36,169 nt of DNA, taken from IMG/VR virus record IMGVR_UViG_3300001676_000018, positions 1 through 36,169 of that record; one strand, given 5' to 3'. Shown here piece by piece: positions 1 to 7,700 of this stretch. The notes under the pieces were generated by a model. It was not told the origin of the DNA and did not search any database. It saw nothing but the letters and a program-made list of their open reading frames with translations. The position numbers were made by a program, and so were the translations under genes. The first letter of the stretch is position 1; every line of letters starts with the position of its first letter. Origin of the DNA: a virus.

Positions 1-67
1 TAGCCCGTCCTTTAATGTAGTCAACAACTTCTCCGTATCTGCAACGTCACGGAAACACTTGTCGAAG
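1..67. repeat. Left arm of a 67-bp perfect inverted repeat
   Basis: Bases 1-67 are the exact reverse complement of 1782-1848, so base i pairs with base 1849-i. Position 68 mismatches, then 69-73 and 75-77 match again before similarity ends. The right arm lies inside the coding sequence of the small gene at 1540-1878, so this arm is an inverted copy of that gene's 3' part. Because the repeat runs to the first base of the window, its true length is unknown. A fold-back chimera or an assembly-graph break is more likely than a functional terminal repeat, because the other end of the window shows no matching copy. Confidence 0.93.
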
Positions 68-117
68 ACGGCGTTGAAGCCCAGGAAGCCGGTGTCTTAG
101 ACTACAGTAGCCGACAG

Positions 118-492
118 TTGGCAGGTATTTTGAGCCAGTTGGCAGAAGAGGACGGCACCTTCGACATTGAAGAGGTCAAGCGTTTGATCAAGTTGAAGCG
201 ACACGGGGAGTTCAATCCTCTGCGACAGTTGCGCAAGCAATACAACCTCACACAGGAGAAGGCCGCTGAGTTGTGCGGTGTGTCCAAGTTGACAGTCTCC
301 AACTACGAGACGGGCAGGTGCTCGCCTCAACTGGACAGGCTGATCAAGTACTCAAGTGCGCTGTTGACCTGCGACAACGAAGACCCAAGCATAGACTTAG
401 GCACACGTGATGCTAAGTACGCAGCGGAGGACGAGATCGTTTCGCTGGTCGGTGACTACTGTCGCTGGTTCATGAAGTGCGAGGTGGCATAG
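118..492 (+). CDS. XRE-family helix-turn-helix regulator, 5' end uncertain
   Basis: This is a probable sequence-specific DNA-binding regulator. Residues 35-75 form a classic XRE/Cro helix-turn-helix: a first helix with LRKQYNLTQEKAAELCGVS, then KLTVSNYETGR, the usual recognition helix and turn ending in a glycine. The flanks match no known ligand or protease domain. The only in-frame start is TTG at 118, which has no ribosome-binding site in front of it. The frame stays open upstream to a stop at 13-15 and passes through the 67-bp inverted arm. The real N-terminus may therefore have been lost at a chimeric join, and the gene is best treated as possibly 5'-partial. It heads the recombination genes and could control them. 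The fold is well supported; the target is unknown. Confidence 0.75.
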   Translation: MAGILSQLAEEDGTFDIEEVKRLIKLKRHGEFNPLRQLRKQYNLTQEKAAELCGVSKLTVSNYETGRCSPQLDRLIKYSSALLTCDNEDPSIDLGTRDAKYAAEDEIVSLVGDYCRWFMKCEVA

Positions 493-516
493 TTGTACTT
501 CGCAGGAGCAATCATC

Positions 517-657
517 ATGTTGTTCCTGTGTTTGACCGTTCTTCCCCTTGCTGTGCTGTTTTCCAGTGAGCAGGTTGCATTCCAGGCACTAGCGTTAGTA
601 GTGGCTAGTGTTATTGTAACCTGTCTCATTGGACACAGTACCGATTCGGATACGTAG
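517..657 (+). CDS. Tiny two-helix membrane protein, unknown role
   Basis: This 46-residue reading frame fills the gap between the regulator and the exonuclease. ATG at 517 follows AGGAG at 504-508 with 8 bases between. A longer form from TTG at 493 is possible, because GAGGTGG lies at 481-487. The product is almost entirely hydrophobic: residues 2-15 (LFLCLTVLPLAVLF) and 24-38 (ALALVVASVIVTCLI) look like two membrane helices joined by a short polar turn (SSEQ), with a polar tail ending STDSDT. No family is recognised. Small early two-helix proteins in phages can act in superinfection exclusion or lysis control, but nothing here decides between these. Confidence 0.6.
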   Translation: MLFLCLTVLPLAVLFSSEQVAFQALALVVASVIVTCLIGHSTDSDT

Positions 658-677
658 CCCATGAAGGAGTAAGAGTC

Positions 678-1553
678 GTGTCATTAACAGGAAAACACCG
701 TCTCAGGCGCAGGAAATATATCGGTGCCTCTGACGTCCCGGCAATCATAGGTGTAAGCCCGTGGAAGACAGCGTCTGACGTGTACTACGATAAGACTGCT
801 GAGTTTGAGGACACCAAGGACACAGTTAACAAGGCGATACAGGCTGGCATACTTCTTGAGGATTCTGTAATAGATTTTGCAGCCCAATCGCTTGGTGTCA
901 AGGTGAAGCGCAACCAGTTCAGGGTGCACAAGGAACACAAGTGGGCCAGTGCTACTCTCGACGCATTGATTGTCGGAACAAACGAGGCAATCGAAGCGAA
1001 GACTACCAGTATGTGTGATGGCTGGGGTGAAGAGAGTACTGACCAGATACCCATACACTACATTGCTCAGGTGCAGTGGCAGATGTTTGTCACAGGACTT
1101 GACCGTGTGTGGGTGCCATGCCTCATGCCTGACTTTGTTCTTGCCTTCAAACTATACGTAGTAGATCGTGACGAGGACATAATCAGCAGGCTAGTTGAGC
1201 AGTGCGGTGACTTCTGGAAGGATAACGTCCTTGCGGGGGTGCCACCTGCTGATACTACACCTGCACCACGAACCATACAGCGTATGAAGCGTGTGCCCGA
1301 CAAGGTGGTACCGATAGACGACAAGTTGGTTGAAGACTACCAAGCGGCTATGGCTGTCCACCGCAAGGCAAGCAAGGTGCTCAAGGAAGCAAAGATGAAG
1401 TTGCTTGAGAGCCTTGGCGATGCAGAGGTGGGTAGTTACGGCGGCGGGGTGCTCAGGTACCACAAGCGTAAGCGTAAGGCGTACACAAAGAAGTTCGCGG
1501 CGTCCACTTACCGATCCCTCAAGATCAAGGAGGACCCAGATGAAACCACGTAA
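678..1553 (+). CDS. YqaJ-family phage recombination exonuclease
   Basis: This is a predicted 5'-3' double-strand DNA exonuclease of the PD-(D/E)XK superfamily, the partner of a single-strand annealing protein in Red-like recombination. At 291 residues it has normal length. It shows the YqaJ signatures in order: IGASDVPAIIGVSPWKT near residues 15-31, the G57-ILL-E61 motif, the metal-binding D95 (ATLDA), the E106-A-K108 core and the YIAQVQWQMFVTG helix near residue 130. The GTG start at 678 has AAGGAG at 664-669, 8 bases away, which fixes the start. The reading frame overlaps the next gene by 14 bases, and an ERF-type annealase follows, as expected for such a module. Confidence 0.93.
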   Translation: MSLTGKHRLRRRKYIGASDVPAIIGVSPWKTASDVYYDKTAEFEDTKDTVNKAIQAGILLEDSVIDFAAQSLGVKVKRNQFRVHKEHKWASATLDALIVGTNEAIEAKTTSMCDGWGEESTDQIPIHYIAQVQWQMFVTGLDRVWVPCLMPDFVLAFKLYVVDRDEDIISRLVEQCGDFWKDNVLAGVPPADTTPAPRTIQRMKRVPDKVVPIDDKLVEDYQAAMAVHRKASKVLKEAKMKLLESLGDAEVGSYGGGVLRYHKRKRKAYTKKFAASTYRSLKIKEDPDETT

Positions 1554-1878
1554 AGGTTTTGAATCTCTTGGTGACAACCAAGTACCCTACCGAGAGGAAC
1601 TACTCCGTGCCTTCAAGGAACTAGACCAAGAGGCAATGCTAAGGGAGATAGTGAACGGGGTTGGTAAGCAGTATGCAGAACTGACGATAACGGTAAACGT
1701 CAACTGGTTCGGCAAACTAGAGACCGAGTCAGTAGAGACACACCTTGTAGTAGGGGAGACACAGTCAGAGGTCACCGCCGACTTCGACAAGTGTTTCCGT
1801 GACGTTGCAGATACGGAGAAGTTGTTGACTACATTAAAGGACGGGCTAAGAGAGGCCCTTGACGAAATGGAGGACTAG
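1540..1878 (+). CDS. Small unknown protein in recombination operon
   Basis: This codes for 112 residues beginning MKPRKGFESLG. ATG at 1540 is preceded by AAGGAGG (1527-1533) with 6 bases between, so the longer frame that starts further upstream inside the exonuclease gene is not the real start. The start overlaps the YqaJ gene by 14 bases, and the stop lies 2 bases before the annealase start, so translation of the three is probably coupled. The protein is acidic. A central stretch (AELTITVNVNWFGKLE, then ETHLVVGE) could be beta strands, and the C-terminal part is helical and charged. I recognise no family. Its place suggests an accessory to recombination. Bases 1782-1848 of the gene are repeated inverted at 1-67. 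Confidence 0.82.
   Translation: MKPRKGFESLGDNQVPYREELLRAFKELDQEAMLREIVNGVGKQYAELTITVNVNWFGKLETESVETHLVVGETQSEVTADFDKCFRDVADTEKLLTTLKDGLREALDEMED
1782..1848. repeat. Right arm of the 67-bp inverted repeat
   Basis: This arm encodes the stretch DKCFRDVADTEKLL and following residues of the small protein at 1540-1878, in frame and unbroken. This copy is therefore the natural location, and the copy at 1-67 is the extra one. The 1714 bases between the arms hold the regulator, the tiny membrane protein, the exonuclease and most of the small gene. Confidence 0.93.
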
Positions 1879-1880
1879 AT

Positions 1881-2432
1881 ATGACGCAGAAGCGAGAGAG
1901 TCAAACCCAGAAGGCAGTGGTGAGGATCCCTGAGAACCTATGTGAGGCATTGGCCATGGCACAGGGTGAGTTGGCGGATGCTGCTGCTGATATGGAGAAC
2001 ACTCACTTCCGCAGCAAGTACGTAAGCCTTGGCGCATTGCTCAAGAGCGTGCGTAAGGTGTTGTCCAGGCATGGGCTATCCCTGCACACTGAGGTGTCGC
2101 CTGCTTACATGGACTACACGGAGGAGGAGCAGATCAATCACACTGACGGGTCGTCAAGTACTATCGTGCGCAACAAGCGTGAGCGTGACGGCCACTACAT
2201 CACAGCGGTACTGGCGTACGGCACTGACAGCCGGGATTCTGTGGTGCATTGCCCGAAGCAGACAGGTGTCCACCAGTTCGCCTCCTTCCACACGTACGCA
2301 CGTAGGTGGCTGGTGCAGGGGCTGTGTGGTGTGTCGGTTGACACGGACGACGATGGCAACGAGGCTTCTGGGGTGAGTGAGGCTGCGTCAGGGAACGACA
2401 GGCTCAGTCACGCAACGACTCGCAGAAGATAA
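1881..2432 (+). CDS. ERF-family single-strand annealing protein
   Basis: This is a predicted recombinase that binds resected single strands and anneals them, working with the YqaJ exonuclease two genes upstream. It has 183 residues. The two ERF hallmarks are visible: an N-terminal NTHFRSKYVSLGALL segment (about 40-54) and the C-terminal core SFHTYARRWLVQGLCG (135-150) followed by DDDGN (156-160), equivalent to the conserved TYARRY...DDDG of the family. ATG at 1881 has GGAGG at 1869-1873. The last 20 or so residues (GNDRLSHATTRRR) are short and basic rather than the longer tail often seen. The gene ends 90 bases before the convergent terminator-like hairpin. Confidence 0.9.
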   Translation: MTQKRESQTQKAVVRIPENLCEALAMAQGELADAAADMENTHFRSKYVSLGALLKSVRKVLSRHGLSLHTEVSPAYMDYTEEEQINHTDGSSSTIVRNKRERDGHYITAVLAYGTDSRDSVVHCPKQTGVHQFASFHTYARRWLVQGLCGVSVDTDDDGNEASGVSEAASGNDRLSHATTRRR

Positions 2433-2522
2433 TGGAGATTTCGAGCGCCTGTGCGCCCCGCTGTGGGCTCCGGAGCAACCGACCCGACCCGGAACACCTG
2501 GGAATATGGCGCTAAATGGACA

Positions 2523-2553
2523 GGGAGGGGCTGAATACCAATCGGCCTCTCCC
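2523..2553. terminator. Hairpin between convergent gene blocks, probable bidirectional terminator
   Basis: Bases 2523-2533 pair with 2543-2553 as an 11-bp GC-rich stem with two G-T wobbles and a 9-base loop. It lies where the plus-strand recombination genes meet the 3' end of the minus-strand late operon, touching the stop codon of the last late gene. Neither side has a long run of T (TACTTTG on the plus side), so termination may be partial or Rho-assisted. Bases 2433-2522 hold no gene that I can support. Confidence 0.55.
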
Positions 2554-3272
2554 TACTTTGCACCGAAGGCACGCTGTCGTTCCTTCTCCCTGAACCTCTG
2601 AATCCCCCGCAGTTGTGAGCGGTCGATCTCTTCCTGCTGCTTCATTAGTTCTTTTAGTTTTGCACTACCAATAGGCCATGCGTTTTTGTTCACCTGATTA
2701 GGGTCGTCGTCTGCTCCCTCTACAGGGGTTCGTCTATTGACATGGGTTTTGAATATATCCATGTGTGCAGTGCTGGTCCCTGCCCTCCTTGCCTCGTCTA
2801 CTCTGTTCTGTATAGCCGCTGCTGTCCAGCCGAACTGTGTTCTATACAGTGCGGTGCGAGGATCTTTGAACGCTGGGTGTGGCACGTCCATTGACCCTGG
2901 TGCCTTCTCACCCATTATGTTTCCTGGTCGTGGGCTTACGCTACCGCCCTCGTAGTGCCTTGTCGCAGCAAGCAACTTCGCAACGAATGCAAGGTCATTA
3001 GGCCTAACGTTCCCTTTAGTGTTAGTTGGGGTGCGTGCATCGAAGAGGGCGTGCAAGAATGCCGTCTGCTCCCGCTTCCCCTCTAAGGGTGTGCCCTTCA
3101 TGACTATGTTATGCGGGCGAATATCCTTATGAGCCTCGGACAGGGCAGGCTTCTTGTTAGCACCTATCCACCCTATGTAGTTGAGTGACGCAAGTATGTT
3201 GCGGTGGGCTGGCTCTTTCTTACGCTCAGGCACCCACTTGTAAGGCTTCCACTTAGCCACCTGCTTAGCCAT
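2553..3272 (-). CDS. Unknown protein, last gene of late operon
   Basis: This 239-residue basic protein starts at ATG 3272, whose A is shared with the TGA stop of the gene before it (TGATG). GAGGT stands about 8 bases upstream. A GTG directly before the ATG would add one residue. No enzyme motif is visible. The N-terminus is rich in Lys, Trp and Tyr (KWKPYKWVPERKK), the middle has conserved-looking polar stretches (KGNVRPNDLAFVAKLLAATR), and the C-terminus is a charged helix (EEIDRSQLRGIQRFREKE). It lies downstream of the lysis-like genes and is followed directly by the convergent hairpin. It could be a virion-associated or late accessory protein; this is only inferred from position. Confidence 0.75.
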   Translation of the reverse strand: MAKQVAKWKPYKWVPERKKEPAHRNILASLNYIGWIGANKKPALSEAHKDIRPHNIVMKGTPLEGKREQTAFLHALFDARTPTNTKGNVRPNDLAFVAKLLAATRHYEGGSVSPRPGNIMGEKAPGSMDVPHPAFKDPRTALYRTQFGWTAAAIQNRVDEARRAGTSTAHMDIFKTHVNRRTPVEGADDDPNQVNKNAWPIGSAKLKELMKQQEEIDRSQLRGIQRFREKERQRAFGAK

Positions 3273-4246
3273 CACTTCTTACCTCTGCCCCAAGGTGTTG
3301 AGCCATACACCACGGCTCCAGCCAAGCCATACTTCGCGATCTTCTTCGCCCTTGTCTTTGCCTTCTGCTTCTTGAAACTGCGTAGCCTTTCGGACAACTG
3401 CAACGGCTTGGTAGTTTTCTTTACTGGCTTACCAAACTGGATCAGCGTTACTTCGGAGGGATCCCCGCCATGCTTGGCCATTCCCCTACGAAACTCAGCA
3501 GTATGTTTGATGGCTGAGGGTGCTGGTACTTCAGCGATCTCCGCCTGGGCAGCGGGTCGATATATTGGTCGCTTCTGTTTCTCTAATGCACGCAGTAATA
3601 TATATTCCATGTCTTCAAACGGGTTCGCTATTATCCTGATCTGGTCTCGCTTCTCGCCCGCCATTGGTCGCATGTATTTTAACTCCTCCGAGGTAGGTCG
3701 AAGTAGTTTACCATGGCTATCGGCTAGTTTCCGGGTAATATCCATGCGGACAGCACGACTTGGTGCTACTTTTCCGGTAATCTTCGCTGACTCATTGAAG
3801 AAATGGCGTAGTGAAACCGCCTGATCATGCGCTTCTCCAGCGAATACTTCCCAAGTCCTTGGGTGTACTGGGTAGGGCACCTTGGCCTGATTGAGCCAGT
3901 CCTTAACGTTTTCATCCACATAGTCTGCGTAGGTGGTTTCCCTGGAGGGCTTCCCTTTGAACCATTTATTCCCTGACTCAGGTGGCATTCTATTCCCTGT
4001 CGCAGAACTGCCCAGGCGTGCGATGGGAATGTCGTCGGCCATTAGGTTCATGGGGAGTAGTTGGGGGTCATAGGTCACGCTTACTGCTGGGACTGTAGTC
4101 TTAGTCTTAGGTGTACGAGGTGTCTTCGCACCGTACGTACTCTTGAGGCTAGCCTTGGGGGTGTCAATGCCACGTAGTTTCCTTGAGGCCCTACCCCTGC
4201 CCAGCCCAAAGCCAAGCCCTCTTAGTAACTTGCCAAACACAGACAT
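3272..4246 (-). CDS. Unknown highly basic late protein
   Basis: The product has 324 residues and starts at ATG 4246, which overlaps the upstream stop as TAATG. A longer in-frame form from 4276 would run back into the previous gene and is rejected. The protein is strongly basic at both ends: GFGLGRGRASRKLRG near the N-terminus and SFKKQKAKTRAKKIAKYG near the C-terminus, followed by a short hydrophobic patch (LAGAVVYG). The middle is more mixed (DYVDENVKDWLNQAKVPYP and HDQAVSLRHFFNE). The charge fits a nucleic-acid- or envelope-binding late protein, but no family is recognised. Coupling on both sides places it firmly in the late operon. Confidence 0.77.
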   Translation of the reverse strand: MSVFGKLLRGLGFGLGRGRASRKLRGIDTPKASLKSTYGAKTPRTPKTKTTVPAVSVTYDPQLLPMNLMADDIPIARLGSSATGNRMPPESGNKWFKGKPSRETTYADYVDENVKDWLNQAKVPYPVHPRTWEVFAGEAHDQAVSLRHFFNESAKITGKVAPSRAVRMDITRKLADSHGKLLRPTSEELKYMRPMAGEKRDQIRIIANPFEDMEYILLRALEKQKRPIYRPAAQAEIAEVPAPSAIKHTAEFRRGMAKHGGDPSEVTLIQFGKPVKKTTKPLQLSERLRSFKKQKAKTRAKKIAKYGLAGAVVYGSTPWGRGKK

Positions 4247-4557
4247 TACTTCTTCTTTCTGTTCCTGAACACCCATGTGCCAAACACAGCAGTGAAGCCA
4301 GCAGCCAGCGCAGTGAAGATTGTGTTCCAGGGCTCCGGTAGCAGGGGTGCTAGACGTTCGACCACCTCATGGCCGACAGCCACCATGTCACCGCCCGGTC
4401 CCTCCACGACCACCGTCTCGACGCCTGTGGGCACACCGTCAGCGTCAAGCACGACCTCTCTGATCACCTCACAACCTGACGTGGCTACAATAAAGCATAC
4501 GCCCAGGATCATGACCCAGAACAAAACTACTCCCGACAACTTTTTATCAAACTTCAT
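4246..4557 (-). CDS. Candidate unimolecular spanin (lipoprotein with C-terminal anchor)
   Basis: This 103-residue envelope protein has hydrophobic segments at both ends. The N-terminus is lipoprotein-signal-like: KFDKK, then a hydrophobic run (residues 9-25) ending ATSGC with Cys29. The lipobox is imperfect because Thr stands at -3. About 50 strand-prone residues follow (EVVLDADGVPTGVETVVVE). Then comes a second hydrophobic helix at about 79-97 (IFTALAAGFTAVFGTWVF) closed by RNRKKK. Unimolecular spanins, known from phage T1 gp11, have this layout and fuse inner and outer membranes at lysis. ATG 4557 shares a base with the upstream TGA, and AAGGAG stands 6 bases before it. It directly follows a holin-like gene. 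The role is inferred from topology and position, and a minor membrane protein is the alternative. Confidence 0.6.
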   Translation of the reverse strand: MKFDKKLSGVVLFWVMILGVCFIVATSGCEVIREVVLDADGVPTGVETVVVEGPGGDMVAVGHEVVERLAPLLPEPWNTIFTALAAGFTAVFGTWVFRNRKKK

Positions 4558-4772
4558 CACTTACTCCTTAGTTCTTGCTGCATGGATTCCACTCGCTCCT
4601 CTAGCCTAGCCAGCGCCTTAGCCACTTGGCATATAGCCTGACTGTTCTCCCTCATCGCTCTAGTCATTGACTCGTTATACTTGGCAAGGTGCCTCAGGAA
4701 AGCCAGTACTACTACCAGTATAGCCACTCCCCATGGTGCCTGCAAGATCAGTTCTTTCAGTATTTCTTCCAT
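4557..4772 (-). CDS. Small single-helix membrane protein, holin-like (BhlA-type layout)
   Basis: This 71-residue protein has an N-terminal amphipathic start (MEEILKELI), one strongly hydrophobic helix at about 10-26 (QAPWGVAILVVVLAFL) and a long charged tail with coiled-coil character (ALARLEERVESMQQELRSK). Small holins of the BhlA/UviB type and related phage membrane proteins share this arrangement, including the Q-x-P-W/F-x-V/A start of the helix. ATG 4772 has GGAG 6 bases upstream and begins 3 bases after the stop of the giant internal virion protein. Its neighbour, the candidate spanin, starts on its stop codon. A holin role is likely but unproven; an anti-holin or other membrane protein remains possible. 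Confidence 0.65.
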   Translation of the reverse strand: MEEILKELILQAPWGVAILVVVLAFLRHLAKYNESMTRAMRENSQAICQVAKALARLEERVESMQQELRSK

Positions 4773-4775
4773 GGT

Positions 4776-7700
4776 CTACTCCATTATGCTAGTTTTAGGG
4801 TCGTATCCAGTGAAGTCTACGTCCATTAGCAGTGGAGCAAGGCGGTGTTCTATGTGCTTGAACTGCCTCCAGTAGAAGTCGGCTGGTGTCCAGTTCTTCT
4901 GCCAAGGAGACCGCTGGTTGTATGCCCTACCCGCCGCCGCCATCGAAAGTCCAGTGTCTACTAGTAGTGTGAAGGGTAGCACGTTTTGCCATGGCACGAA
5001 ACGCCTGCCTCGCGATAAGTGCTTGGCATTTAAGGGCTTACCGCCGACCATTATTTGTAGTGCCTCGTTACCCATCCACCACGCCTCGTGCAACTTGCCC
5101 ACAGTGGGCCCCATCATTTGCTCAACCCACCCCTTCTGCTGCGACCTGCTCAACCCACCACCAGTGTTGGATCCAAGGAGGTTCTGGGTAAGTATGTCGC
5201 TAGGCGGGTACGTGGTGCTCTCTAGCATGCCCCATGGCTCGCTGAGTATGGCCATGGCACCGCTTCTATCCACTGCGTTCATGGCAAGTTTGGCCACGTT
5301 TGCGTAGTACTGTTCTTTCGTGCTGCCCCTCGCTCTGCCGCCTGTGCCTGATATATGGGGGAAGGATTCACGCCCACGCATGGCGTCCTTGCCAGCAGTG
5401 ACCATGGTGCCTGCCACCATTAACCCAACGGCTGTTCCGTAAGCAGTCAAGTCGAACGAGCCCATCCTCTGCGCTAGTGGGATGAGCAACTGCTCCGTTG
5501 CGACAATGAAGAACTTCTTGAACTGTAGCATGACACGTGCGAAGATAGTTCTGTCCGCCATGCCCGGCACGTTGCCTGCTCCAGGTGTTATGATACCCAT
5601 TTCTCCCGCTGTAGTTACAGAGGCGGTAACCCTGGCACGCAGTTCCATGGCCCTACGTTGTGACACCCCGACAGTTGATGACCAGTCCTCCGCCTTCGTT
5701 TGGTAGAACTTACCTCCCATGTCATTCTCGTAGACACTACCGAACTTCTTGTTCAGTTTGTCTATGTCAAGCAGGTCTCTTTCGTTCAGGCGCATGTGCG
5801 AAATGAATCGCTTGTCGCCCCGGCGGTTAGCCCAGAACCTATCAATGCTCTTGCCCTTTGCTAGGTCATCTGCGATACGTGATATACGGCTGGCAGATGC
5901 AAGGGAGTTGACTGACTTCCAGAAACCATTCCACCTGTTGAGTAAGATCAGGTTGGTGGTTGCATTTGCGACGGCTTCGCTTGTCTGCTCTAACCTATCA
6001 GTCACTGAGTAGGATCGCTTCCCTGCCATCTCAGCCTTGACGCTTGCGATGGAGCCAGCCCTACCCTGCATGTTTGTACCGACTAACTCTTGAGCATATA
6101 TTAGGTCTTGAACCCAGTACTTCTCATCTGGTGGTAGGGTCTTGATCATCCTCTTTATCTTATACAGGCCATACTTGTAGGTGGCAGCAAGGAATGGCCC
6201 TGGGCCAGCGACAAAGATTCCCATGGCGATGTCGGGTAGGCTAGAGAATGTCACGCCACCCATGTTGGTTGCGAAGTTGTAGTTGCGAACCAAGTTAACA
6301 GAAGCAGACCATAGCCTATTCTCTGGCACTCGTTGCCACGTGTTGAATATCCTCTGGTGTACTATGTCCAGGTCTGATATGGCCCGGTCCTTAACCTTGG
6401 CGTGCTTCTTTGACCTGCCCGGATCTGCTTTAATGTTCTCGATAAACTCTCGCAGCAGCACTGCCCTGTGTGGTAGTTGACTTATGCTTACCTGCCAGGC
6501 ATGTGTACGCTCTTCGATTACACGGTCAGTCACCTTAGCCATGCGCCAAGCAATGATTTCCGCGTGAATACTCCTGTTGGAAGACACGGCAGCAAGGATA
6601 GTAGAGGAAGGTGGCTCGCTGCTTGACCATTCTAACACCCGGTCGGGGCGTATCTTACCCTCAGGCTCAATCGAACCGGGCACCTCACCCTTGGACACCC
6701 TCTTGCTAAGTTTAGTGTAATCCTTGTATGCCTTGTCGTATGCCACAGACAACGCTTCCTTGTCGTCATCGCCAGCCTCACGCACAGCCTTACGTGCCGA
6801 GCGCAATGCTTCCGTCACCTTCGTAACTTTGGCCAGCATCTTTTGTAGTTCTTCTTTACCGTAAGAACTATTCATACGCACGTCCATGCGTAGACGTTGG
6901 GTCTCTGTTAGTATGGACAGTTCGTCCTCTATCTCGATCACACGCAGGTGATTCTTGACGAGGTCCTCGTCTGTCATCTTGTCGGACACCTCACGGAGCG
7001 ACCGCTCTATCCGGTGGGCTTCCTCCAGTAACTTGTTTGTCTCCCTCTGGAACTGAATGGTGTCCCCGTGAGCAAGGCGGTGGAAAGCAACCACCTTGAG
7101 GCCAAGCCCTTGGTAGAAGTTGTGCCTCTGTGCGTCTGAGGATATACGAAGGAACCTTTCAACATACTTGTCCGCTATGAGCAGTGACCGTTGCATTGTG
7201 GGGTCGGTATGAACCAAGGAAAGGACGTCACCCTGTGATGGGGTTGACCACCCCTTCCACACAGCCTCGGCCTTGTCACTGTCCCACGATAGGTTATCTA
7301 ACTCTGTCTGCTTGGCATTGATAGCCTCGTCGGCCTCAAAGATAAATCTCTTTCGTTCCGTTATGCTTGACTCTGCGTCTGATTCGCCTATGAACTTCTT
7401 CATCTCTTCAATGAACGCCAACTCGTCTTTCTTCTTCACCTCTAGGCCCGGCAACCTGGACGTATCCGCTGCCATCTCGGCAATGCTTTCTATCCTATGC
7501 TCACGGACACTCATAGCGGCCATGTCACCCGGTTGAATCATAAATGTGTCAGAGAATCGGCTTGCTGCCTCGTCCCCAGACTCACTTATGTCAGACATCA
7601 CCTCCTTTGCTTCCTTCAAGGTTCGGAAACTCTTGGTATACTTAACACCTGAATCCCTTAAGTCACGCCCGGTGGTCTCTATTCCCTTGTGGATGTAGTA

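Noticed and set aside
1-67. Terminal inverted repeat of a protein-primed linear genome
   Set aside because: The partner arm is internal, no matching copy lies at 36169, and the copied sequence is coding. A TerL-based packaging system also argues against it.
684-1058. Long minus-strand frames opposite the exonuclease and other large genes
   Set aside because: They lie fully opposite genes with recognised domains, lack ribosome sites and have shadow-like composition.
2340-2432. Possible frameshift at the end of the ERF gene
   Set aside because: The tail after DDDGN is short, but neither alternative frame gives a convincing family ending, unlike the two frame breaks that I report.
2377-2601. 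Plus-strand frame of 74 codons after the annealase gene
   Set aside because: It starts inside the annealase gene in another frame, has no ribosome site, runs through the hairpin and into the opposing gene, and its residues look non-coding.
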